A DNA stretch of 64,000 nt from Siphlonurus alternatus (lineage: Eukaryota; Arthropoda; Insecta; Ephemeroptera; Siphlonuridae): contig OX463781.1 in NCBI GenBank assembly GCA_949825025.1, forward strand, positions 48,558,317 to 48,622,316, read 5' to 3'. Under the pieces are notes generated by a model. It was not told the DNA's origin. It ran no database searches and saw nothing but the letters and a program-made list of their open reading frames with translations. Of this stretch, positions 1 to 11,197 are shown piece by piece. Position 1 is the stretch's first letter. Every line of letters begins with the position of its first letter. Both the position numbers and the translations under genes were made by a program.

Positions 1-3000
1 GTATATTTCCCTGATGACTCAGTAAATTGATCAACACTGTAACTAGATCATTGGACGACAGCTGGAGCAATACCGGTCCATTGTTGGCGACCATTATTGA
101 GGCTACAATCAAGAGTGAAAGTGCTCATCGCCACCGATCTGTACGGTGACGTCACAGGCCGTTCAACCGTGCAACAATTGTCAGCAGTGTCACTTCGATT
201 TACTCATTGTTGAAACTGAATTGTTAAATTTAAGCATTATTGAAGAGAAATTTTCATTATTAAAAATTGTAAAAAAGTTGTAAATTTTCTCTAGTAATAA
301 ATTTCAATTAAATTACAGTACAGAAATTGAACATCTGATTTGAAGCAAAGTTAGTAAAAAAATCAGCTTCCTTATTGTTCAAACAAGTTCATAATTTAAA
401 TTAACAAAGAGAAATCATAGCAAAAACATTACAGTAATAATGTTGGTGTTCAGAGAATAGTTTTATACTCGATATCATAAGGAACACTAAAAGTCTAAAT
501 TATCGAGGTAAATATAAACACAATAAAAATACTGAGTAGCTGTTTCTTTCAGGCTTAATAAAAAGAAAACCCGTGCATGCTATTATGCATACCAAAGTAT
601 AAAATACTCTATAATAATAAAAATAAAGAAATCCTAAGTATTAATATACGAGAAAGTACTCCAAATTCTTCATATTGTATTAAATGTAAAATAAATCATG
701 CAATATGAGCGACTGACTTTCTGAAAACTAATGTCATTTTAAAATAAATAAAAATTATTTCCCTTGAAGATATTTCTGCACTGATGAAATTGAAACAAAA
801 AACGTGCCCTCAAGATTTCAGCCGAGAAATCAACGTGACTACATACAGTACTGTACATTCTCTCCTTGCTTATTGGTCTTATTGTTTTATAATTCTACAT
901 TATTTTATTATTAATTAGTTTTGTTTTGTAAACCTACATTGGAAATTCTACACCTTCCCCGTAAAATTATCGTTGTTGGCATTTTTTAGCAAAAGTTTCC
1001 AAAGATGGCATATTTTTTTAACTTGATGTGTATATTTTATACGTTATAAATAAATTCACTGATACATGCTTTTTTTTCTCTTTAACCACCACAAATTTTT
1101 TATCCATCATCTTTAACGTAATACCTAGCCATGACATATAAGAAGCGACATTAACATTCTTGATTTGAAATGCATGACATATCCCCACGGATGAAAACCA
1201 TCAGAAAAAATAAAACTCTTGTCTGGTCGCGACAGATTTGAGCACTTTGGAGGTACATTGCCCTCACATATAAGCAGCCCCGTCACAATCCACAGCCTTT
1301 TCATGTAAGAAAAATGATGATCCGAGTACAATACTTGAAGCTCCAAAAATATTGTGGTAACGCCATGACTTGCATTATTATTATTTTTCTACTCTCCACG
1401 GAGGCTTTACGCTTCGTCAGTCCAACATGCGTAACGCAACTTGTGTGATAAAACGCATCTTTATTATCAAAATATTATTCCGCAGCTGTCAATTGCATTG
1501 TTAATTTGAAAGTATTGATATCACCTCTGACAAGAGAACTAATGAAGCAAATGCTTGCTGGGGAGGGGAGACGTACTTTATTATATGTGGGTACTTTTTA
1601 TACCCCTGACAGTATATTTTATTAAACTTGTAATAACTTATTATTAGCCATTGTGTGTAGTAGTTACTATGATATATTGTATTAAAAATTTCATAATTTT
1701 AAATTATTACTAAATAGAATAATATGCAAATATCATAATTTAAATTTAGTGAGAGGAATTATGAGACATTTACCCACAAAATAAGGCTTGGCCTTGCAAA
1801 ACACGTATTATGATATATCAGAAAAAAAAAGTTGAATAATGTACGGTAATGATGAAAATACTTGGTCAATTTGATCAGCTTCTATGCAATCCATCAATAT
1901 TTCTGGCCCACTCTTTATGACTCGAGTACAATTAAAGCTTATCTAATTGTTATTAAACTTATTATATTCCGATTGATAGTAAACATACCTACATGTGTTG
2001 AGGAAAATGTATTAAAATATCAGTTACATAAAGGATACAGTAAGAAGCTCTGTACTGTAATAAGTTGTATCTTCCAATGCAGCGGTCCAGTACTGTTGTG
2101 GAGGACTGTACTACAAGATCTACCTGCGCCCGGAGCACCTGTCTGTGCCTTCACCCAACAATCAGCCAGCTTGCCATTGTTGCTCGAACCGAGGACGTGA
2201 CAAAAGGACCATTTTCCCATGTTTTAACGTGCAACAATCGACGATGCGGGTAGGTAACAGCAAGAGATTACTTATCTGCCAGCGTCCCACACTTACAGTT
2301 CGCAATTATATACCAAACCCATGCACATCAACTTTGTCTGATTAGAACATGTTTTTTATTGCTAAACCTCATGAAGTCTCCCTCATAAAATATGGAAATT
2401 AAAACATGTACGAGTAATTGCAAAAATAAAATGTCGTCTTTCGCAAAATATTCTTTATGTTAGAAAATTAATAATTTATACATTTCATATAAATTATAAT
2501 AAAAATTAAATCACATGTGAGCTTGGAGAAATAAAATACAATCTTCTTGCATATATAGGCAATTTAATTTACATAATTATAACTTATGTGTCAAAGTAAT
2601 GAGACAACATTTTAATGCATAAAATACAGTTTAACATCGACGCATTCATCACGTTTGCTTTTACATGCAGTAATATTACCTTCATGAGATCAATTTCACG
2701 GAAATTTCTTTAAATCAACGTTGTAATCGCTAGAACATGATGCGAGTTATTATTATGTAGAACTGTTCGAATTTCAAAATAAACTTTGTGTTATACAAAT
2801 AATTCAAGAAACTCTTGAAACATCCGATTGTTTTCATTTCGTCAAACATACAAACTAGATAAAAGACCCCATTTGACTATATTGTTTCCGTTAAAATTAT
2901 ATGGTCTAATGGGACTTTGGGAGAAATAGCAGCTATGTTCTATGATGATTAAATCGTTCTCTACTTTTTCGAGCGAATTGAATTGATTGATGTATTGACT

Positions 3001-4300
3001 TCGGGTCTAAGGACCAAGCAGTCATTGCCCGTAAACTAGCAATGGACTGTACATTGCAGCTTTACAATTTCAGTTTTATTAACATTAAATAAAATTATAT
3101 ACCCAAATCAAATCTACTGCTCAAGGACACCAAAGTTTCCGGACAGTCGGCGATGACCGGTCGAGCGAGGAGGCGCCGCAGTGACCGCCTCGGGCTGATA
3201 GCTGCCGTGACTGCGGCACCTGCCGCCTCCGGCACCCGCCCGGCCTTGAACCACGCACCACCGTGGACCATCCAACACTTTCTTGGTGCTCAGATTAAGA
3301 TGTTGGTTCGATAAAAAAATATCACTTTTATACTTTATCTTGTTTTTTTAAAAAATATGACTCGACAATATCAATATTTTTACTTTCCTAGCGTAGTTTG
3401 TAATGTCCGAACATTCAAATTTATACAAATAACCCACCTCTATGGTTTGATATTGATTATCAATACGATTTCAGCACTTGCGATAATTACATTAATAGCC
3501 CAACTTTGACTTGATAGTGTAATGTATTAAGTGGAGTTCTATTGAACGATTGAAATTATCTGTGTTATATGCATTTTTAATTAATTATAAAATGAGTAAA
3601 AAATAGAAGAAAAATCATAAAAAATATAATAATAAAACCAAGAGAACCGTATTAAAACACTACAAGACAACTAGTTCTATCATCATCAATCTCCTGGAAA
3701 ATGATCCTGATCAAATTGTTTTACAGAAGTAGCGTTCTCCAAATTTCTATAAGTTTGACCAGAAGACTTCACAGACTAATTTTACGTTAAAAAATTGCAA
3801 AACCAGGATCGTTGCTTCCCTGAGCTTCTCATGAATATTGACGGTCCCACTCAGGTCCGACTGACTCAGGGAAATCAGAGGAGAAGAACGGAAGAGCACA
3901 CTTCCGGCCGTCAAATCGAATGTAACTTCACTAATGCACTTTGAGGATCGTCTTACCTCGCCCCTCTGCGGGCTTCTAGAGTCAATACTTTACTCTAAAT
4001 AATTGAAAAACTTTGAAGAGAAAATAATGTTTGATGAGAAAAATCTTTCAACAATATTTCATCAACTAAATTAAATATAATAAATATAGGGTTAAGTATT
4101 TCGAGAGTGCATTGATAAAATAAAATTTAAAGAAGAAAATAGCTCCTTTCAACACCAAAATTTTGTATTAATTAAATGTCCCATTAAACACGGTGTTTCA
4201 AGGGACATGAAATTTGAATAAAAAATTAACAATCACGTGAAATAATATTTTATTTTAAAATTCGTTCGCACTTCTGAAATTTGTTCACAAGGCGTGCAAT
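1..4300. other. Gene-free intergenic DNA
   Basis: AT-rich sequence with no convincing open reading frame. It contains a TGACGTCA at 147-154 in a short GC-richer patch (40-190) and the GC island at 3143-3265. Otherwise I see nothing. Confidence 0.6.
3143..3265. promoter_or_regulatory. GC-rich island, about 70% GC
   Basis: This is the most GC-rich stretch of the first 5 kb (GGAGGCGCCGCAGTGACCGC and similar). It could be a CpG-island promoter, an untranslated exon or an old transposon fragment. A 58-codon frame from ATG 3153 has no known motif. Confidence 0.25.
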
Positions 4301-4320
4301 GTGTTCGTCGATATTATTAA

Positions 4321-4868
4321 TCGATTTTATCTTATGGAATCGAAATATGGGGTCATACTAATCAATGTCTAATGTCGCGTGTGTTTAAGCTGCAAAAAAG
4401 CGCTATTAGAATATTAGCTGGTGTCCCTGCGGGGACGAGTTGTAAAGAAATATTCAAGGATTTAGACATTTTACCTGTTCCTGCACTGTACATTTCAAGG
4501 GTATTGATCTTTGTGAAAAAAAATCAACATTATTTTGCTCATTGTAAGCTTACTCATATGTACAACACAAGGCACAAAAATATGTTAGCCCTTGAATATC
4601 ATAGAACGTCTGCTTACGAGAAAGGTCTCATGTACTCAGCCCAATTGTTTTATAATGGTTTACCTGAAGATATTAAAAGTGAAGAAAATATTTTTACATA
4701 CAAGAAGAAAGTGAAGTGTTACTTGTTTTTAAGGAATGTGTATAAGATTGACGATTTTTTCAAGAAAGACTGAATATTTATTAAAATTGTAAAGTGCTTT
4801 GTAATTAATGATGTATTGTTGACTTGTCTTTAAGAAAGATTAAAAAATTGAATTTGAATTTGATATTA
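4321..4868 (+). mobile_element. 3' end of a non-LTR retrotransposon (reverse transcriptase C-terminal fragment)
   Basis: In frame from 4330 the translation begins 'SYGIEIWGH', then 'FKLQKSAIRILAG', 'LDILPVPALYI' and 'YNTRHKN', ending at TGA 4771-4773. This is the pattern found downstream of the reverse transcriptase in Jockey/CR1-like LINEs ('LQK.A.RII.G', 'L.IL.LP.LYI', 'HNYNTR'). A TAA at 4318 and lost frame upstream show 5' truncation and decay. The 3' tail ends in TTGAATTTGAATTTG, a short repeat typical of such elements. Confidence 0.75.
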
Positions 4869-4870
4869 AG

Positions 4871-4964
4871 TTGTCAACTAGGACCTACGTACTTCATCGA
4901 AAATTAATTTGTCAACTAGGACCTACGTACTTCATCGACAAGTAATTAATTTGTCAACTAGGAC
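4871..4964. repeat. Three-copy tandem repeat of about 40 bp
   Basis: TTGTCAACTAGGACC occurs three times. The first two are followed by TACGTACTTCATCGA and an AT-rich spacer; the third breaks off after AGGACC. It lies directly after the non-LTR retrotransposon tail. Confidence 0.75.
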
Positions 4965-5398
4965 CAGCGTGTAATAAACCCACACTCTTTGATTTCCTGG
5001 ATGTAATACCAGATGATATACCACACATCAATTTCCGCGTTCAAATGCCCAAGGTTTAATTGAGCAACTGATCAAATACAAAAAGAAAAATTAGCAACAA
5101 TTTGCATACAAAACATTCTGAAAAGGTGACCAATAATTGGCACCACACACAAAATAATTTGGTAAAAAAAAACTTACGTCACGTGAAACTAGACCAACTT
5201 CTCAGAAAATCCCCGGTGACTTGGCTTCACGAAATTAAATCACCAATGAAAGGTTTATGCCATACAGTAGGCTGCACTAAGGTGGCACCACAAGCACGGT
5301 TTCAAGATAATTAGTGGAAGAAATGACGAGCGCACACGTCGCTTCACGAGCTACACAAGCAGAAGACTGGCGCTCCGAGCGAGCTGCGCGCGAGTTGG

Positions 5399-5413
5399 AG
5401 GGGGGGGGGGGGG
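5399..5413. repeat. Poly(G) run in a GC-rich island
   Basis: About 14 consecutive Gs follow a GCGCGCGAG-rich stretch. It could form a G-quadruplex. Similar runs lie at 20829-20850 and 45465-45477 (G) and at 45676-45690 (C). Confidence 0.8.
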
Positions 5414-7158
5414 AAACCTGGCGGCCGACTGGCGTACTTCTCTGAAAGTAATGAAAGGTAAATTTTAAAATATAACAACCTTTTCATATAACATCAATTT
5501 CTAAGGATGTTTTTTTATTTATTCAAAAAGTTTAAAAAGATGTCTTATCGTATATAATGGTAAAAAAATTAAACAGTTTTTTATTATATATATTCTTTTA
5601 CACCGAGATAAAATTTTCTTTTACTGAGATAAAATTGCGCATAAAAATATTCATGTATTACAAAAACACATCAGCAGAAAAATAAAATATAATGAAAACA
5701 TCCACGGGATATTTTTTAAAACAAAAAGAAAAAATCCACGCTATAATATTTACATACATGCCATCAGCTTGCTGTTAATTTATTAATATTTTTCATGCTG
5801 GATATAATGAACTGCCAAATTTCAATCGTTAGTTAAAAAGATATTATAAATCAGATAAAAAAAAAACATTTAGAGACAACATATCCGGATCATGAATAAA
5901 AACGAGCGCCAAGGCCAAAATTTTTGATTGATTATTGGTCAGCTTTTCCAATTAATTAATTCACAAAGCGACATGACAAATGCTTGAACAACCTTATGTT
6001 TACCTATCAAAGCATTCATTTCAATTAAATGTACTTCATAATATTAGTTGCATATTATTCATAATTATGTAAAATATGAGGCAATTTGTTTTACAAAGTG
6101 ATTGAGAATTCAATAACAATGAAAATTGCTGAAGACTGCATAAAAAAGTGAAGCAATTAATGTTAAAGTTTAACAATGTATTATTTAATTAGAAAATTCA
6201 TTCATCAACAATCTGACTGATAAAATGTACTAAGCCTTTTTTGGATTATATAAAAAAATGTAAGACAATGCCACACCCAAGTACAAAGAACGACCAATCA
6301 GTTTGCAGGCGTCGTCATGGAAACACGAGGATCTAAATTTTGTTGTTGAAGAAACTAGACTCTTCTTACCTCCTTCATATTTACAAATCTGTCAATCTTT
6401 TGGAGCTGCAGTGCCAGCAAATTATATACAGGGGTAACTCTCTGGGTGCCTCGAGCAAATACCAGCTCCTTGGAACACAATAAAATTAATACAAAACATG
6501 GAGAATTAAAAAAACTTTTCTGTGTGCTCTTATGTTAAATTTAGTTGGAGGGACTACTTTTAAACAATAGGTAATGTAATTATAAAGATGAGGTTTATTT
6601 GTAGAGTATGTCAGTCTTACTGGTGAGTGACCATGCACTTCTAAAACAGTCGAGCTGCCCCCTGCAGACAGCAACAATGAAGGGCAACAATGACAAATTT
6701 GTTGGTCTAATTACCACTTCAGCAGCGAGGATTTATTATTTTAATTTATCATTAGTCTCTTAGCAACGTAGAAAATTTATTGTGGTGAGTGGGCTAGAAC
6801 TACTTACTTGTCAGACTTATTGAAAAATTACTAGAAACTAGAGATATATATCTCGTAATTCAATAACACATTATTTATTTATGTTATTAATATTGTGCTA
6901 CCAAAATAGACAATATTTTGATTTATTGTGACTTAAATTTATGTTTTTTTAAGTCGCGAGATCTCACAGTAATCAAAATAGGAAACATCAATTATAACTT
7001 TTGTGCAAATTGTAAACACATGTAGCTGCATTTTAATCACCACAAAAGCTCGTTATTGTTGCGACAAATGCAATTAAATGCAAGTGCAACCACTCCTATT
7101 TATAAACAGATGCAACCTCATGAAGTGGGTGTAACAAATTGCAATTTATGCATCGTTA

Positions 7159-7192
7159 TTATATGTAATAATTATTATGTTATTACATATAA
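7159..7192. other. Perfect 13-bp hairpin
   Basis: TTATATGTAATAA and TTATTACATATAA flank an 8-base loop. It is AT-only in the stem apart from one G-C pair, so chance in AT-rich DNA is possible. Confidence 0.5.
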
Positions 7193-7429
7193 TTATCACG
7201 TTACTTCTTCGATTATGTTAGAATTTTATTATGTTAGTACAGAAGAATACTGTCACATAATATTGATATTAAATCTAAAGCTTTGGATAAAAAATGTAAC
7301 GAAAATTCTGGTTAAAAAAAATCCAAACTCATTTTTATATTAGAAATAAACAACGATGGTTACAAGATGAAAATTATACGACAACGTACACCAATAAGAT
7401 GGTATGTTTTTTGGCGTGCATGTTTCGCC

Positions 7430-7520
7430 GTGATCACACAGCTGGCAGACCTTTGGTCCACACAGAGGAGGTCGCTAACGGTGTGTCCTTGCCGTGACGT
7501 CACGTGGTACCGAGCACGTC
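7430..7520. promoter_or_regulatory. GC-richer island with overlapping TGACGTCA and CACGTG
   Basis: CACAGCTGGC is followed by CGTGACGTCACGTGGTACC, in which a CRE (7495-7502) and a CACGTG E-box share bases. Confidence 0.3.
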
Positions 7521-7805
7521 TAACAAAACAACAATCTGCAAAGAATGTTCTTAATAGAAATGAGGAAATCACGTTCAAAAATAATTGTGCTTAAACAATA
7601 GATCTGCATGCTTTCAATGCTTACATCATGCTGTGAAGATGATCAGTTCTTCTTCATTTTTTTTATACAATAAATTTAAGATGTTTATTTCTCTAGAACT
7701 TCAAAAACCATGAAAATCACTGTCAGTACAAATGCAGCATCAAAATGAACGATAGATTTGATAGAATTTTTGTTATGTTTTGATTTATTATTTATGTTTG
7801 GTTAA

Positions 7806-7807
7806 AA

Positions 7808-7890
<83 letters not shown>

Positions 7891-7893
7891 ATA
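7806..7893. repeat. (AAAT)n microsatellite
   Basis: About 21 uninterrupted tetranucleotide units are present. Confidence 0.95.
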
Positions 7894-8804
7894 TAATATA
7901 CACGCGTTCATCCACAGAGGTATTAAAAAGAAAATTATTTTTAATTAATTTTGTTACCAAAATTTTATTAATTTTTAATTGAAAAATTCATACATACAGA
8001 ATTGAACAGTGTTCGTTATAAAAAATATTCTAACACTTTTAAAAAATATACGAAGTAGAAAAATAATGATGCGCGTAAATAATCATAATGGATTATACAA
8101 ATGGATAATGTAATTTCAAAAAAGTCAGTTGCACTATCCATTTTTATCTGCATTTAAAAGAAATCTAATTATTTTACTAATCAATCACTTCAATACGATT
8201 TAAATGTCATGTTACAAAAATATTAATTAAATCGTAGCAGCAGAATATCGATCTGTCTTGAATATAAATGGTACGTAGGTGATAATTACCTGTAATTTAT
8301 TTAACATTGCTAGGGCGGGCGCACCTGCAAGTCACCTGCATAGATAAATCTCTGTGCTCGCAGCATCCATCAGGACCAATTTATACGCTGGACCAGAAGT
8401 TGAAGATTTATAGGATTGCATTATACGATTGCAGATTTTATTTTTAGATGATAAAAGATAAGATTTCGCTGAAAAATAAAATAATTTTAAACTTATTGCA
8501 ACAATAAAAGCATTGTTGGGCCAAACTTCTATTTCATTTTATTTCAGAGCTACTCAAATAAAATTACATTCATATTACACATATGAATATTTTATCAAAT
8601 TTTTCCCACGCTACATTTTTCAATAAAGGTCATTCAATATAAAATATGAGATGAGAAGCTTTCTTTAGATTCTAGCATAGATTTAAACATTGCATTCGTG
8701 TCAAAATTTCATTTTGTTCTTTCATTTTGAGATTTTGACATCGAACACGACAATAAATAAAACATTATAATCATTGATTCTCATTAGATCTTATAATACA
8801 CTCA

Positions 8805-8990
8805 CGTGTGAACCATCAACAATACACACACGTGGAGTTAGAAATTCCTCAGATCACGTGCTGTTTATTTACATTCCTGACTGCACGTGGGGGTATACCA
8901 CGAGCACTGACAGCTGACAATCAGCTGTTCCACCCCCTGGCCAATCTCGAGCACCCCTGGGGGCTAAGGGCTCGTCGGTTGGTGTGTCAA
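8805..8990. promoter_or_regulatory. GC-richer island with CACGTG and CAGCTG E-boxes
   Basis: The island has four CACGTG-type sites (TCACGTGTGA, ACACGTGG, TCACGTGCTG, GCACGTGGGG), then TGACAGCTGA and ATCAGCTGTT. The density of E-boxes in AT-rich surroundings suggests a cis-regulatory module. The function is inferred only. Confidence 0.3.
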
Positions 8991-9342
8991 TAATGTCACA
9001 TCATATATTATATGGGTCTGTCGAATGTATTACTCTCCGCTTAGCAATGTAAATGAACAATCCAATTCTCAGCGGAATTTTTTACATTAATTGGTACCTA
9101 GTTTAACATAATAATATTTAATATAATGGTAATTTTCAATCAACTGTCTCGATACTAAATTAAGTTCGTCTGTTCGTGAACAACATTGGTTAACTGTAGT
9201 TAAGTTGTTCGTGACTTGACATGCACCAGTTGACTCTTTTTATCTTTTCAGTTTCTCTAAGAAATAAATGTCACAAGTGCTAGAACTATAACTAAATAAA
9301 TGCAAAATGAAAAAAAAAAAAATCAATAAATGAATCAACAAA

Positions 9343-9346
9343 TGAA

Positions 9347-9424
<78 letters not shown>
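9343..9424. repeat. (AAAT)n microsatellite
   Basis: About 20 units are present. They are preceded by degenerate copies (AATCAATAAATGAATC) that show how the array grew from AT-rich sequence. Confidence 0.95.
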
Positions 9425-9426
<2 letters not shown>

Positions 9427-9714
9427 GAAGATTTGCCAATTTTTTGTTAATTCTTGAGATATATTTTATTACATAATAATAACACTAATAACGTAATAAA
9501 GAGCAATACATGAAAAATTTACCAAGTTATAATATAATACATATATAAAATGCACGAAATGTGGAATAGAAAAATAAGATAACATCGTACCTTCATCATG
9601 CATAACATTTTCAAATTAAATTCTTTGTTACGAGAAATATTAATTTTGAAAGCAATTTAGATGCGGATCGTTGATAATGCAGCTGTCATTGCAAGCAGAT
9701 GCATCACTGATGTT

Positions 9715-9850
9715 ATCTCAGCTGGCGGGGTGCCAAGGGGCAGTTGGCACGTGCCCGGGGGTGGTGTGACGTCACAGGTACCACGCCCACCTGTCAGCTG
9801 ACCGTCACGCCTCGCGAGGTGCAACCGTCACTGCTCTGTCACAGACGGTC
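9715..9850. promoter_or_regulatory. GC-richer island with TGACGTCA, CACGTG, CACGCCCAC and CAGCTG
   Basis: In order it holds CAGCTGG, GGCACGTGCCC (palindrome), GTGACGTCAC (9766), CCACGCCCACC and TGTCAGCTGACCGTCAC. It lies 1.35 kb upstream of the chemoreceptor ATG, so an enhancer of that gene is possible. Confidence 0.35.
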
Positions 9851-10589
9851 GTTTAAATACCATGCAATTTAAAGAGCAAGGTGGGAGTAATTGCTAACCC
9901 AGCATTGTGGGTTGAGTGCAATCGTTTTCATTTGCCCCATGGGCTGTTGTTTTGAAATTTTGACTGTAAAGTATTATATGTTATATGATTGTAAAGTGCC
10001 CATGAAAGAGACAATAAAATAAATTTCCAAATTCCTTTTTTGTCCCGCGTATTTGCAAGAGGGTAGGAGAACGACCCTTCGTTTAAATCTCAATGCTGAA
10101 AATGAAATAAAATTTAAAAAAAAAATATTGGTGGGAATTAATTCATTTATTTTTTGTTCAACTAACGTTATGTTTTCTCAGTCATCTTTAAATAACTGAA
10201 CTGAGGCTTCCAATAAAATAATTTTCAGTAGGTTGTCAAAACAACAAAACTTAATGTAAGAAAATAAATTGTTAGTTAGTAAATATAATTGAGCAATTAA
10301 TTTCAATTTTGAAAACCGATGTGAGATTTAAATCTACAAATTTTTATGATGCGATTTTAATGTGATTTTAAATTTTAATTAAATAACAAAATTATTGATC
10401 TTAAAATTTATATAAAATTATAGTTTCAGATTGCGACACAAATCTTGCAATAATTAATACATTAAAACATGCAATTATTTGAAGGTTAAAAATTAACGTG
10501 ACCTCTTGTCACACATTTTAATATTCCACATGCAACATTAAGGTTTGCTAGGCTGACACGCTCCACAACATGGCGATACTTTTAATTAA

Positions 10590-10815
10590 TAGGAGCCAAT
10601 GAGAGGTGTCACAATTCAGGGGCGTCCAATCAGAAATGGTCTCTGAGACTAATGTTAATATTTAATCTCACAATGAAATGTTACTAGGGGAATTAATTTT
10701 TTGAACGAGTGATAGCCAATGAAAATATTATCAAAATTTTGATACCCTACCCTATAAGTTGTCGTTTTGACTTACTTTTCAATCTACTCTAATTAATCAC
10801 TACACATCAGTCGAG
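10590..10815 (+). promoter_or_regulatory. Candidate promoter of the chemoreceptor: three CCAAT boxes, TATA-like box, Inr-like motifs
   Basis: CCAAT boxes on the + strand lie at 10596-10600, 10626-10630 and 10716-10720. A TATA-like TATAAG follows at 10753-10758. TCAATC lies about 30 bases further on, and an arthropod-type initiator TCAGT lies at 10807-10811. The region is 390-600 bases upstream of the first coding ATG (11198), with no other gene between. The order CCAAT-CCAAT-CCAAT-TATA-Inr on the coding strand makes this the best promoter candidate for the chemoreceptor. No transcript data are available. Confidence 0.4.
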
Positions 10816-11197
10816 TGACGAGGTCTACATTTAAGTTCTTCTAATTATATCGGAATCTTCTGTGGTAAATAGGCATTTTTACATTTGCTTTGATTAGTGC
10901 GTTAATATTCTTAATTAAGGCGAATTCATTTTTTTTCAAATTCAAAAATTCAAATTTTCAATAAGATTTTGTAAGGATTTTCCTCAGTTGAATAAGATCT
11001 CGAAATCAGCCCCCTTGAATGCTACAAGATTTTCAGAGAATTTAGAACTCCCACCATCAATAGGTGGCATGCAAATTTGGAACAAGTTTTAGAGAATTCT
11101 CGAATTTTTAAAAAATAAATTTATCTGACAAAAATTTCTTTGACTCCGAAGTAACTGAGAGGTGTTTTTAAAAAAGTTCCATCGAGATTCGAACTAA

